From: Clostridiales bacterium | GTDB taxonomy: Bacteria; Bacillota; Clostridia; Oscillospirales; Oscillospiraceae | NCBI GenBank assembly: GCA_004558115.1 | Contig: SFDT01000030.1 | Coordinates: forward strand, 1-20,172 | Direction of reading: 5' to 3' | DNA: 20,172 nt | Shown: positions 7,517 to 15,553 of the stretch, one piece after another | Numbering within the stretch: position 1 is the stretch's first letter | How the letters are laid out: the number at the start of each line of letters is the position of its first letter | Program-made: the position numbers and the translations under genes | The notes under the pieces: generated by a model | Seen by the model: only the letters and a program-made list of their open reading frames with translations | What the model was told of the DNA's origin: nothing | Databases searched by the model: none

Positions 7517-8334
7517 ACTTCCTCCTTTTGGGAGGCGGGTGCTCCCAGATGTCTGAATTTTTGATAGCGTGCTGCCGCCAGGGCTTTGCCGCTCTCCTTG
7601 TCCAGCTCCGCCAGGTGGCGGGTGAGGCAGCGGTCCACCTGGCGCATGGCCACGACGGGGGCAAGGTGGGCGCCGCCCTCCGGCTCCGGGATGGCATCGT
7701 CGATGACGCCCAACTCCAGAAGGTCCGGCGCCGTCAGCTTCATGAGGCCGCAGGCCTCGTCCCGCCGCTGGGCGTCCTTCCACAAAATGGAGGCGAAGCC
7801 CTCGGGAGACAAAATGGCGTACACGGCGTTTTCCAGCATGAGCACCCGGTCGGCCACCGCAAGGGCCAGCGCGCCGCCGCTGTTGCCCTCGCCGGTGATG
7901 ACAGCGATGACGGGGACGGTCAGGCGGCTCATCTCCATGAGGTTCCGGGCGATGGCCTCGCCTTGGCCCCGGGCCTCGGCCTCCAGGCCGGGATAGGCGC
8001 CGGAGGTGTCAATGAAGGTGAAAATGGGGCGGCGGAATTTCTCCGCCTGCTCCATCAACCGCAGGGCTTTGCGGTAGCCCTCCGGATTGGGCATCCCGAA
8101 GTTGCACTTCAGGTTTTCCTCCAGGGTCTTGCCCTTCCGGGTGCCGATGACGGTGACGGGGCGGCCGTGGTACAGTGCCACGCCGCCCAGAATGGCGGCG
8201 TCCTCGCCGCACAGGCGGTCGCCCTTCTGCTCAAAGAAATCCGTGAACAGAGCGCCGATATAATCGCTGATATTGGGCCGCTGGGGATGGCGGGCGATGT
8301 TCACCCGCTCCGCGGCGGTGAGGGAATTATTCAT
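7513..8334 (-). CDS. accA: Acetyl-CoA carboxylase carboxyltransferase subunit alpha
   Basis: AccA and AccD form the alpha2beta2 carboxyltransferase that moves carboxyl from biotin to acetyl-CoA, making malonyl-CoA. The 273-residue crotonase-fold protein shows TVIGTRKGKT, FIDTSGAYPG, GEGNSGGALALAVAD and AVYAILSPEGFASILWKD, all characteristic of AccA. It is shorter than the E. coli protein (about 319 residues), mainly at the ends. The start at 8334 (MNNSLTAAERV) has GGGAGG six bases upstream and overlaps accD by eight bases; an in-frame ATG at 8352 lacks a good site. Confidence 0.93.
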   Translation of the reverse strand: MNNSLTAAERVNIARHPQRPNISDYIGALFTDFFEQKGDRLCGEDAAILGGVALYHGRPVTVIGTRKGKTLEENLKCNFGMPNPEGYRKALRLMEQAEKFRRPIFTFIDTSGAYPGLEAEARGQGEAIARNLMEMSRLTVPVIAVITGEGNSGGALALAVADRVLMLENAVYAILSPEGFASILWKDAQRRDEACGLMKLTAPDLLELGVIDDAIPEPEGGAHLAPVVAMRQVDRCLTRHLAELDKESGKALAAARYQKFRHLGAPASQKEEV

Positions 8335-9184
8335 GGCGGCCTCCCTTCTCATGGAGCCGCAGCAGCTGGCTCAGGGTATCCCGCATCTTCTCCCGGGGGA
8401 CCACCGCGTCCACGAAGCCGTGGGCCTCCTGGTATTCCGCCCGCTGGAAGCCCTCCGGCAGGGTCTCGCCGATGGTCTGCTGGATGACCCGGGGACCGGC
8501 GAAGCCGATGAGGGCCCCGGGCTCCGCCAGGATGATGTCTCCCAGGGAGGCGAAGCTGGCGGTGACACCGCCGGTGGTGGGGTCCGTCAAAACGGAGATA
8601 TACAAAAGGCCCCTGTCGGAAAACCGGGCCAGAGCGGCGCTGGTCTTTGCCATCTGCATGAGGGACAAGATGCCCTCCTGCATCCGGGCGCCGCCGCTGG
8701 CGGAAAACAGGATAAGGGGCAGCTTGTTCTTGGCGGCGAATTCAATGGCCAGGGTGACCTTTTCCCCCACGGCGGTGCTCATGGAGCCCATGAGGAACCG
8801 GCTGTCCAGCACGCCCACCACGCAGCGGCTGCCGCCGATGGTGCCTGTGGCAGTGACCACCGCTTCCGTGAGGCCGGTCTTGTGCTGGGCGGCGTCCAGC
8901 TTCTCCCGGTAGCCGGGGAAATGCAGGGGGTCGCCGGCGCTCAGCCGGGGATGCAGCTCCCGGAAGGAGCCGGGGTCCAGAATGGTGCTGAGGCGGTAAT
9001 AGGCGCCGATGGGCCAGTGGTAGCCACACTTGGGGCAAACGGACAGGCCCTGGGCCACCAGACGGCGCTCGCTCTCCTGGCCGCACTTGGGGCAGGTGAT
9101 GAGCCGGTCGCCGGGAATGTAATTGTCCCGCATGGCCTTCATGGCCAGGAGGCGGGCCCGGCGCTTTGCAAAAATGGAATTCAT
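8327..9184 (-). CDS. accD: Acetyl-CoA carboxylase carboxyltransferase subunit beta
   Basis: This is the partner of AccA. The 285-residue protein has the N-terminal zinc ribbon of AccD, Cys31-X2-Cys34 and Cys50-X2-Cys53, then the crotonase-fold core with SASGGARMQEG, LTDPTTGGVTASFA and GPRVIQQT. The ATG at 9184 overlaps the accC stop as ATGA. Its immediate neighbours accC and accA complete the enzyme. Confidence 0.95.
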   Translation of the reverse strand: MNSIFAKRRARLLAMKAMRDNYIPGDRLITCPKCGQESERRLVAQGLSVCPKCGYHWPIGAYYRLSTILDPGSFRELHPRLSAGDPLHFPGYREKLDAAQHKTGLTEAVVTATGTIGGSRCVVGVLDSRFLMGSMSTAVGEKVTLAIEFAAKNKLPLILFSASGGARMQEGILSLMQMAKTSAALARFSDRGLLYISVLTDPTTGGVTASFASLGDIILAEPGALIGFAGPRVIQQTIGETLPEGFQRAEYQEAHGFVDAVVPREKMRDTLSQLLRLHEKGGRHE

Positions 9185-10572
9185 GCCTCACCCTCGCTTT
9201 CACTGAGCCGCCGGTTGAAATCCAGCAGCTGGGGCAGGTTCTCGTCCAGGAAGGCCGTGGTGCAGCCGCCCCGGACGAAGGTGGGATGGTACAGGATCTG
9301 ATAGCTGAGCTCCGCGTTGGTGGGGAAGCCCTCCAGGGCGAATTCCTCCAGGCAGCGGCGCATTTTGCGGATGGCCTCCAGCCGGGTGGGCGCGTGGACC
9401 AGGAGCTTGGCGGCCATGGAGTCGTAGTAGGGGGACAGGGTGCAGCCGTTGTACAGGCAGGAGTCCACCCGCACCCCGGCGCCGCCGGGGAAGTGGAGGA
9501 AGGACACCTGGCCGGGACAGGGCTGGAAGTTTTTCGCCGGGTCCTCGGCGTTGATGCGGCACTCCAGGGCGTGGCCCTCCAGGTGCACATCCACCTGGGT
9601 CATGTCCAGGGACAGCCCGGAGGCGATGCGCAGCTGCTGGCGCACCAGGTCCACGCCGGTGATGAGCTCCGTGACGCCGTGCTCCACCTGGATGCGGGTG
9701 TTCATCTCCATAAAGTAGAAATGCTCCCCGTCGGCGTCCAGCAGGAATTCCACCGTGCCGGCGTTTTCATAGCCCACGGCCCGGGCGGCCCGGACAGCGG
9801 CCTGGCCCATGGCCGTTCGCAGCTCTGGTGTCAGGCACCGGGCGGGGGCCTCCTCCATGAGCTTCTGGTTCCGCCGCTGGACGGAGCAGTCCCGGTCTCC
9901 CAGGTGGATGACGTTTCCAAAGCGGTCCGCCAACACCTGGAACTCAATGTGCCGGGGCCGCAGCACCAGCTTTTCCAGATACATCTCGTCGTCGCCGAAG
10001 CAGGCCTTGGCCTCGGCTTTGGCCTCCGCGTAGGCGGCGGGCAGCGCCTCGGGGCCGTCACACCGGCGGATGCCCCGCCCGCCGCCGCCGGCGCTGGCCT
10101 TCAGCAGCACGGGATAGCCCACCCGCTCCGCCGCGGCCAGAGCCGCCTCCACGGTATCCACCGGGCCGTCGGAGCCGGGAGTCACCGGCACGCCGGCGGC
10201 TTTCATCAATTCCCGGGCGGCGGATTTGGAGCCGGCCTTGCGGATGGTGTCGCCGGAAGGGCCGACGAAGGTGATGCCCTCCCGGGCGCAGGCGTCGGCA
10301 AAGTCGGCGTTTTCAGACAAAAAGCCGTAGCCGGGGTGGAGGCCGTCGCAGCCGGTGGCCTTGGCCACCGTCAGCAGGGCGTCCTGGTTCAGGTAGCTGT
10401 CCGCGGCCCGGGCGGGGCCGATGCACACCGACTGGGTGGCCAGCTGGACATGGAGGGCCTCCGCGTCCGCCTCGGAGTAGACGGCCACGGTCTCGATGTC
10501 CATTTCCCGGCAGGCCCGCAGCACCCGCAGCGCGATCTCGCCCCGGTTGGCGATCAGGACCCGCTTCAGCAT
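9181..10572 (-). CDS. accC: Acetyl-CoA carboxylase biotin carboxylase subunit
   Basis: AccC carboxylates the biotin on AccB using ATP and bicarbonate. The 463-residue protein has the biotin carboxylase N-domain (LIANRGEIALRV), an ATP-grasp domain with glycine-rich loop SAGGGGRGIR (160-169) and the active-site stretch FMEMNTRIQVEH with Glu289, Asn291 and Arg293, and the C-terminal domain. After His298 there is Gly where E. coli-type enzymes have Pro (QVEHPVTE); pyruvate carboxylases also vary here. The ATG at 10572 overlaps accB by seven bases. Confidence 0.95.
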   Translation of the reverse strand: MLKRVLIANRGEIALRVLRACREMDIETVAVYSEADAEALHVQLATQSVCIGPARAADSYLNQDALLTVAKATGCDGLHPGYGFLSENADFADACAREGITFVGPSGDTIRKAGSKSAARELMKAAGVPVTPGSDGPVDTVEAALAAAERVGYPVLLKASAGGGGRGIRRCDGPEALPAAYAEAKAEAKACFGDDEMYLEKLVLRPRHIEFQVLADRFGNVIHLGDRDCSVQRRNQKLMEEAPARCLTPELRTAMGQAAVRAARAVGYENAGTVEFLLDADGEHFYFMEMNTRIQVEHGVTELITGVDLVRQQLRIASGLSLDMTQVDVHLEGHALECRINAEDPAKNFQPCPGQVSFLHFPGGAGVRVDSCLYNGCTLSPYYDSMAAKLLVHAPTRLEAIRKMRRCLEEFALEGFPTNAELSYQILYHPTFVRGGCTTAFLDENLPQLLDFNRRLSESEGEA

Positions 10573-10991
10573 GGCCGGTAGCGGAAGAGGGGCTCGCCGA
10601 AGGCCGCAAGCTCTCCGTTGGCCTTCAGGACCTCCTCAATGACGCAGTCACAGGGAGCGGGGACCTCACTCATCATTTTCATGGCCTCAATGAGGCACAC
10701 CGTCTGGCCCTTTTTCACCCGGTCGCCCGTGTTGACAAAGGGGGGCTGGTCCGGGGCGGAGGCGGCGTAATAGGTGCCCACCAGGGGAGCGGAGATGACA
10801 GGGCTCTCCGGCTGGGGAGCGGGAGCGGCAGCCGCCGTTGGGGCAGGGACGGCCGCCGGCGCGGCAGCGGCGGCTGCTGCCGGGGCGCCTTGCTCCAGTT
10901 CTATGGAAAACTCCTGGCAGGACAGCTTCATGGAGCGCAGGGAGCTGCGCTGGAAGCGGTCCATCAGGTCGAAGATCTCTTGATTGGTCAT
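10566..10991 (-). CDS. accB: Biotin carboxyl carrier protein of acetyl-CoA carboxylase
   Basis: AccB carries biotin between AccC and the carboxyltransferase. The 141-residue protein has an N-terminal segment (1-34), an Ala/Pro-rich flexible linker (about 36-64), and a biotinyl domain with the site EAMKMM, biotinylated Lys105. The domain also shows the AccB-type thumb region (SAPDQPPFVNTGD, 78-90). The size is usual for Firmicutes. It lies 67 bases after acpP, with a long stem-loop in the gap. Confidence 0.95.
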   Translation of the reverse strand: MTNQEIFDLMDRFQRSSLRSMKLSCQEFSIELEQGAPAAAAAAAPAAVPAPTAAAAPAPQPESPVISAPLVGTYYAASAPDQPPFVNTGDRVKKGQTVCLIEAMKMMSEVPAPCDCVIEEVLKANGELAAFGEPLFRYRPC

Positions 10992-11018
10992 AATGTTCCT
11001 CTCTCAGCGGAAAGTTTT

Positions 11019-11050
11019 CCCCGCCGAAGGTGAAAGGACCTTCGGCGGGG
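11019..11050 (-). promoter_or_regulatory. Stem-loop between acpP and accB
   Basis: A perfect 13-bp GC-rich stem (11019-11031 with 11038-11050, CCCCGCCGAAGGT) has a six-base loop. On the minus strand it is followed by AAAA, not a U-tract, so it is not a standard terminator. It may protect the 3' end of acpP mRNA or reduce read-through, giving more ACP than AccB. Confidence 0.6.
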
Positions 11051-11058
11051 CGGACAAA

Positions 11059-11289
11059 TCAGTTCTGATGTGCTTTCAGATAGTTCATGATGTCGCCCAC
11101 GGTCTTCAGACCGGCCACATCGGCGTCGTCGATGGAGATGCCGACGGCCTCTTCCAGAGCCATGACCAGCTCCACGGAAGCCAGGGAATCAGCGCCCAGG
11201 TCGTCGGCCAGGCTGGCCTCCAGCGTCACCTGCTCGGCGTCGCAGCCCAGGGTCTCCACAATGATGTCCCGTACTTTCTCGAATTCCAT
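11059..11289 (-). CDS. acpP: Acyl carrier protein
   Basis: ACP carries the growing acyl chain on 4'-phosphopantetheine during fatty-acid synthesis. The 76-residue acidic protein has the attachment site in GADSLASVELVMALEE, Ser35, and a usual four-helix ACP length. It is the first gene of the operon, with AAGGAG about eight bases before the ATG and a near-consensus promoter upstream, which fits the high level of ACP cells need. Confidence 0.96.
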   Translation of the reverse strand: MEFEKVRDIIVETLGCDAEQVTLEASLADDLGADSLASVELVMALEEAVGISIDDADVAGLKTVGDIMNYLKAHQN

Positions 11290-11315
11290 ATGAGGTTCTC
11301 CTTATTTGTCGAAAT

Positions 11316-11357
11316 CTAAATTATTTTAATTAAAAATATTTAACTAAAATATTTGAA
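11316..11357 (-). promoter_or_regulatory. Three tandem 14-bp AT-rich repeats, candidate operator of the fab operon
   Basis: On the minus strand, three adjacent 14-base units run TTCAAATATTTTAG (11344-11357), TTAAATATTTTTAA (11330-11343) and TTAAAATAATTTAG (11316-11329). Each is an imperfect palindrome. They begin at about the predicted transcription start and fill the acpP leader, so a bound dimeric protein would block transcription. The MarR regulator of this cluster is the obvious candidate. Confidence 0.55.
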
Positions 11358-11360
11358 CAT

Positions 11361-11389
11361 ATTCTACGCAGAGGGACAGCATTTGTCAA
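11361..11389 (-). promoter_or_regulatory. Promoter of the acpP-acc-fab operon
   Basis: On the minus strand, -35 TTGACA (11384-11389, perfect consensus) and -10 TAGAAT (11361-11366, five of six) are 17 bp apart. The predicted start is near 11354, giving a leader of about 65 bases. Confidence 0.88.
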
Positions 11390-11450
11390 GAAAAATTTCG
11401 GCGAAATCCGCCGGGAGCATAAATTTTCTGCCAATGACCCAAGATGGGTA

Positions 11451-11479
11451 TTCACTTTTGAGGGCGTTTCCTTTATAAT
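11451..11479 (+). promoter_or_regulatory. Promoter of trkA-trkH
   Basis: -35 TTCACT (11451-11456) and -10 TATAAT (11474-11479, perfect consensus) are separated by 17 bp. The promoter is divergent from that of acpP within the 249-bp gap between acpP and trkA. Confidence 0.75.
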
Positions 11480-11538
11480 TTCTCCATACAGCGATATTTG
11501 ACGCGGCGATGTCCGCGGGAGATAATGAGGGAACTACC

Positions 11539-12900
11539 ATGAGAATCATTATCGTGGGCGCGGGCAAAGTGGGCCTTGCGCTGACGCAGCACCTGTCCGG
11601 GGAGAACCAGGTAACGGTCATTGACCAGAACCCGCAGCTGATCGACAATATCATTAATATCCATGATGTGATGGGTGTATGCGGGAACGGTGCCAGCTAC
11701 GAGGTGCAAAAGGAAGCGGAGGCAGACAAGGCGGAGCTGCTGATCGCCACCACCTCCAGCGACGAGACCAATATCGTGGCGTGCCTGGTGGCCAAAAAGC
11801 TGGGTGTTCAGCACACCATCGCCCGTATCCGCAACCCGGAATACGAAAAGCAGCTGCGCTTCATGCGGGAGGAGCTGGGCCTGTCCATGTCCATCAACCC
11901 GGAAAAGGCCACCGCCCGTGAGATCGCCCGGGTGCTGCGCTTCCCCAACGCCATGAAGCTGGAGTCTTTCTCCAAGGGCCGGCTGGAGCTGGTGGAATAC
12001 CGGCTGCCGGAAAAATCCGCCCTCCATGGGATGCAGCTGGCGGACTTGTACCGGAATATCCGGGTCCGGGTGCTCATCTGCGCCGTGGCCCGGAAGGGGG
12101 AGACCATCATTCCCTCCGGCGATTTTGTCCTGCAGGCGGGAGATAAAATTTACCTGACCTCCTCGCCCGCCCAGCTGGAGCAGTTTTTCCGGCATTTGGG
12201 CGTGTTCCGGGGACGGGCGTCCTCCGTCATGATCGTGGGCGCCAGCAAAATGTGCTATTACCTGGCCCAGGAGCTTCTTGAAATGGGCATGTCCGTGAAG
12301 ATCATTGACCGGGATGAGCAGCGGTGTATCCGCATGGGTGAGCAGCTGCCCCGGGCCCTGGTCATCGTGGGCGACGGCACCGACAGCGAGCTCCTCTACG
12401 AGGAGGGCATCGGCCAGACAGACGCCTTTGTGGCCCTGACCGGTATGGACGAGGCCAATATCCTCATGGCCATGAGCGCCTCCCGCCTGGCGGGGGACTG
12501 CAAGGTGGTGGCCAAGATCAACCGCCGCTCCCTGCTGGAACTGGTGGCCGCCGAGAGCATGATCGACAGCGTGGTGTCCGCCGGCTCTGTGACGGCGGAG
12601 CTGATCCTCCAGTATGTCCGGGCCATGCAGAACGCCACCGGCTCTCAGATCAAGACGCTCCACCGCATTGTGGACGAGACGGTGGAGGCCCTGGAGTTCG
12701 GCGTCACCACGCCGGCTCCGTACATCGGTGTGCCCTTGAAGGACCTGAAGCTGAAAAGCGGCATCCTGCTGGCGGGCATCGTCCGCCAGAACGGACAGAT
12801 CATCATCCCCTCCGGTGATGACGTGCTCAATCTCCATGACGATGTGATCGTGGTGACCAGGGACACCTCTCTCCGGGACATCGGAGACATCCTGCAGTAA
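11539..12900 (+). CDS. trkA: Trk system potassium uptake protein TrkA
   Basis: TrkA is the cytoplasmic nucleotide-binding ring that gates the TrkH potassium channel. The 453-residue protein has two RCK units in tandem: RCK_N with GAGKVGLAL (7-15) and acidic strand end VIDQN (27-31), a first RCK_C (about 140-220), a second RCK_N starting IVGASKMCYYLA (232-243), whose glycine motif is degenerate, and a second RCK_C (about 370-450). The ATG at 11539 is chosen because MRIIIVGAGK aligns with the family start and GAGGG lies nine bases upstream; an in-frame ATG at 11509 has no such support. trkH follows 13 bases downstream. Confidence 0.93.
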   Translation: MRIIIVGAGKVGLALTQHLSGENQVTVIDQNPQLIDNIINIHDVMGVCGNGASYEVQKEAEADKAELLIATTSSDETNIVACLVAKKLGVQHTIARIRNPEYEKQLRFMREELGLSMSINPEKATAREIARVLRFPNAMKLESFSKGRLELVEYRLPEKSALHGMQLADLYRNIRVRVLICAVARKGETIIPSGDFVLQAGDKIYLTSSPAQLEQFFRHLGVFRGRASSVMIVGASKMCYYLAQELLEMGMSVKIIDRDEQRCIRMGEQLPRALVIVGDGTDSELLYEEGIGQTDAFVALTGMDEANILMAMSASRLAGDCKVVAKINRRSLLELVAAESMIDSVVSAGSVTAELILQYVRAMQNATGSQIKTLHRIVDETVEALEFGVTTPAPYIGVPLKDLKLKSGILLAGIVRQNGQIIIPSGDDVLNLHDDVIVVTRDTSLRDIGDILQ

Positions 12901-12913
12901 AGGTGGAAGTCCG

Positions 12914-14380
12914 TTGAATAATCGAATGATCGCATATATCATCGGCAGAATTCTGCTGACGGAGGCGGCCCTTCTGGTGCTTCCCCTGCTGGTGACTTTT
13001 TTATACGGGGAATCGCCGGTGCCTTTCCTGATCCCCATTTTGCTGCTGGCGCTGTGCGGCGGCGCCATGGGCTGGAAAAAGCCCAAAAGCACCGCACTGT
13101 ACGCCCGGGACGGCCTGGCGGTGGTGGCGCTGGCGTGGATCTGCATGTCTTTGTTCGGCGCGCTGCCCTTTGTGCTCTCCGGGGATATCCCCAATTATGT
13201 GGACGCCTTTTTTGAGACGGTCTCCGGCTTCACCACCACCGGCTCCAGCATCCTGACGGAGATCGAGCCTCTCAGCCGGGGCGGCCTGTTTTGGCGCAGC
13301 TTCACCCACTGGGTGGGCGGCATGGGCGTGCTGGTGTTCGTCATGGCCATCCTGCCCATGAACGACGGCCACGGTATGCACCTGATGCGAGCGGAGGTGC
13401 CCGGCCCCACGGTGGGCAAGCTGGTCAGCCGCATGAGCGACACCGCCAAGATCTTATACGGCATCTATCTGACCATGACAGTGGTGGAGATCGTGCTGCT
13501 GCTGGCGGGAGGCATGTCCCTGTACGACGCAGCCATCCACGCCTTCGGCACCGCCGGCACCGGCGGCTTCAGCTGCCGCAACCTCAGCGTGGGTGCCTAC
13601 GACAGCGTGTATTTCGACGTGGTTATCGGCGTGTTCATGCTGCTGTTCGGCGTGAATTTCAACCTGTATTACTTCCTGCTCATCCGCCGGTTCCGGGATG
13701 TGCTCCACTCCGAGGAGCTGCGGGCCTATCTGCTCATTGTGGCCGCCTCGGTGCTGGCCATCGCGGTGAATATCAGCCATCTGTACCAGAGCTTCGCCGC
13801 AAGCCTCCGCTATGCGTTTTTCCAGGTGTCCTCCATCATCACCACCACCGGCTACGCCACGGCGGATTTCAACGCCTGGCCGGCGTTTTCCAAGGCCATT
13901 CTGGTGATTTTAATGTTCGTGGGCGCCTGCGCCGGCTCCACCGGCGGCGGCATGAAGGTGGCCCGCATCGTCATTCTGGCCAAGACCTCCGTCTGCGACA
14001 TGCGCAAGATGCTGCACCCCAACGCCGTGGCCACGGTCCGCTTTGAGGGCAAGCCCATCGGAGAGAAAAATATCCGCAGTGTCCACCTGTTTTTGACGGT
14101 GTATCTCATCGTGTTCACCATTTCCTGCCTGCTGCTGTCCCTGGAGGAGATGGACTTGGTGACCACCTTCACGGCGGTGGCCGCCTGCATGAACAACATC
14201 GGCCCCGGCTTGGAAGTGGTGGGCCCTATGGGCAACTTCGCCGCGTTTTCTCCCTGGGCCAAGGTGCTGCTGTCTTTTGACATGCTGGTGGGGCGGCTGG
14301 AGATCTTCCCCATGCTGCTGTTGTTCGCACCCTCCATCTGGAAGCGGAAGCTGACCGTGAAACGGAGCGGCGGCTTTTAA
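12914..14380 (+). CDS. trkH: Trk system potassium uptake protein TrkH
   Basis: TrkH is the membrane channel subunit for potassium uptake. The 488-residue protein is highly hydrophobic and contains four pore-loop-like segments of the SKT superfamily: SGFTTTGSSIL, FGTAGTGGFS, ITTTGYATADF and AGSTGGGMKV. The start is probably TTG at 12914, with AGGTGG seven bases upstream; an ATG four codons later is the alternative. It follows trkA in the same transcript and ends at a strong terminator. Confidence 0.92.
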   Translation: MNNRMIAYIIGRILLTEAALLVLPLLVTFLYGESPVPFLIPILLLALCGGAMGWKKPKSTALYARDGLAVVALAWICMSLFGALPFVLSGDIPNYVDAFFETVSGFTTTGSSILTEIEPLSRGGLFWRSFTHWVGGMGVLVFVMAILPMNDGHGMHLMRAEVPGPTVGKLVSRMSDTAKILYGIYLTMTVVEIVLLLAGGMSLYDAAIHAFGTAGTGGFSCRNLSVGAYDSVYFDVVIGVFMLLFGVNFNLYYFLLIRRFRDVLHSEELRAYLLIVAASVLAIAVNISHLYQSFAASLRYAFFQVSSIITTTGYATADFNAWPAFSKAILVILMFVGACAGSTGGGMKVARIVILAKTSVCDMRKMLHPNAVATVRFEGKPIGEKNIRSVHLFLTVYLIVFTISCLLLSLEEMDLVTTFTAVAACMNNIGPGLEVVGPMGNFAAFSPWAKVLLSFDMLVGRLEIFPMLLLFAPSIWKRKLTVKRSGGF

Positions 14381-14394
14381 AAAAGACAACGCGG

Positions 14395-14422
14395 ATGCGC
14401 GGCCGCCGGGCCGCGCATTTTT
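14395..14422 (+). terminator. Rho-independent terminator after trkH
   Basis: A perfect 10-bp stem ATGCGCGGCC / GGCCGCGCAT with a four-base loop is followed by a run of five T's, 15 bases after the trkH stop. Confidence 0.92.
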
Positions 14423-14436
14423 GCGGGATAAAAAAG

Positions 14437-14453
14437 TTGGCAAAAAATTTGCT
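14437..14453 (+). promoter_or_regulatory. Sigma-54 (-24/-12) promoter of the AEC permease gene
   Basis: TTGGCA (14437-14442) and TTTGCT (14448-14453) place the invariant GG (14439-14440) and GC (14451-14452) exactly 10 bases apart, as the RpoN consensus requires. The predicted start is near 14464, about 36 bases before the gene. A 23-base stretch (14431-14453) matches the promoter before the CoA-transferase gene at 22 positions. Confidence 0.85.
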
Positions 14454-14499
14454 TATATAAAATGTTAAGACTGCGTAAAAGAAAAGGGGGAGGATTCGT

Positions 14500-15444
14500 T
14501 TGCTGCAAAACCTTCTGTTCAGCGTCAATATGATCTTGCCGCTGTTTGTGCTGCTGGGCCTGGGGTGTCTTCTGACCCACAAGGGGCTGTTTTCCGAGGA
14601 TTACATCGCCCGGACCACCAATCTGGTGTATTATGTCATGCTGCCCGCCAAGCTGTTTCTGGATATCTGCAATGTGGACCTGGGCGTGGCCTTTGAGCCG
14701 AAATACATGGCGGTGACCGTCGTGGGCGTCATGATCCAGTTTGTTCTGGCCTGGGTCTGCGGCAATGTGCTCTGCCCGGATAAGAGCAAGCAAAGCGCTT
14801 TTTCCCACGCCTGCTTCCGGGGGAATTTCGCCTATCTTGGCATGGCGCTGCTGCAAAATATTTATAACAGTGAGTCGGTGCCGGCCACGGCGGTGATTTT
14901 GGCGCTGGTGCTGCCGCTGTACAACATCCAGGGCGTCATCCTCATGACCGTCAAGGAAGGGGAGGGCGGCATCCATGTGGGCAAGATCATCATGGGCATT
15001 TTGAAAAACCCCATGGTCCTGGCGATTCTGGCGGGCTTGCCCTTTGCGTATTTCCACATTGAGCTGCCCTTTGTGGTCACCAAGAGCCTCAGCTACCTTC
15101 AGGTGGCCACCAGCACCATGGCGCTGCTGGTGGTGGGCGCCAGCATCAAGCTGGACGTGATCCAGAGCAATTTGAAGATGCTGCTGCGGGTGTCCGGTGT
15201 GAAGCTCATCATCATGCCTGCCATCTGGGGGCTTCTGGCCGTGGCCGCGGGACTGGCGCCGGAGCAGATCGTGACGCTGACTGTGGTGGGCGGTATGCCG
15301 GCGGCAGTGAATGTCTATATCATCACCGACAAAATGGGCGGCGACGGCAGCATGGCCTGCGGCGCCGTGGTGGTGACGCACCTGGTATCCCTGTTTACCA
15401 TGACCGGCATCGTGTTCATTTTGCGGTCCACGGGACTGATTTAA
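14500..15444 (+). CDS. AEC-family (auxin efflux carrier/malonate carrier type) permease
   Basis: The 314-residue membrane protein has about ten hydrophobic segments in two halves, with family-typical stretches FRGNFAYLGMALLQN (106-120), LVVGASI (210-216) and GGMPAAVNVYIIT (264-276). Bacterial AEC members include MdcF-type malonate carriers and other organic-acid permeases. The start is TTG at 14500 with GGGGGAGG upstream. A sigma-54 promoter lies just before it, another immediately after its stop, and catabolic CoA genes follow, so it most likely imports the acid used by them. Direction and substrate are inferred, not shown. Confidence 0.85.
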   Translation: MLQNLLFSVNMILPLFVLLGLGCLLTHKGLFSEDYIARTTNLVYYVMLPAKLFLDICNVDLGVAFEPKYMAVTVVGVMIQFVLAWVCGNVLCPDKSKQSAFSHACFRGNFAYLGMALLQNIYNSESVPATAVILALVLPLYNIQGVILMTVKEGEGGIHVGKIIMGILKNPMVLAILAGLPFAYFHIELPFVVTKSLSYLQVATSTMALLVVGASIKLDVIQSNLKMLLRVSGVKLIIMPAIWGLLAVAAGLAPEQIVTLTVVGGMPAAVNVYIITDKMGGDGSMACGAVVVTHLVSLFTMTGIVFILRSTGLI

Positions 15445-15448
15445 AAAG

Positions 15449-15465
15449 TTGGCATAAAATTTGCT
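15449..15465 (+). promoter_or_regulatory. Sigma-54 (-24/-12) promoter of the CoA-transferase/lyase genes
   Basis: TTGGCA (15449-15454) and TTTGCT (15460-15465) place GG (15451-15452) and GC (15463-15464) 10 bases apart. It begins five bases after the permease stop. The predicted start is near 15476, leaving a leader of about 78 bases that includes a possible CTCCGG/CCGGAG stem (15502-15507 with 15522-15527). Confidence 0.85.
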
Positions 15466-15553
15466 AGATTATCAGGGAAAGCATTGGCTAAAAAGCATTG
15501 ACTCCGGTCCGGCCCGCCGTTCCGGAGAAGACGGAAAAGGAGGAACGATTCCA

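Noticed and set aside
11019..11050. Intrinsic terminator after acpP
   Set aside because: No U-tract follows the stem on the minus strand, and the acc and fab genes downstream have no other visible promoter.
11473..13194. Long minus-strand open frame opposite trkA and the start of trkH
   Set aside because: Both plus-strand genes are well conserved families; the antisense frame has no domain, and it also covers the trkA promoter.
14437..14465. Sigma-70 promoter reading of TTGGCA with TATAAA or TAAAAT before the permease
   Set aside because: Spacings of 13 or 15 bp are poor, while GG-N10-GC fits RpoN exactly and recurs twice more in the window.
15461..15553. Upstream ATG extension of the CoA-transferase gene
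   Set aside because: That start overlaps the -12 promoter element and lies before the predicted transcription start; the ATG at 15554 has AGGAGG and fits the family N-terminus.
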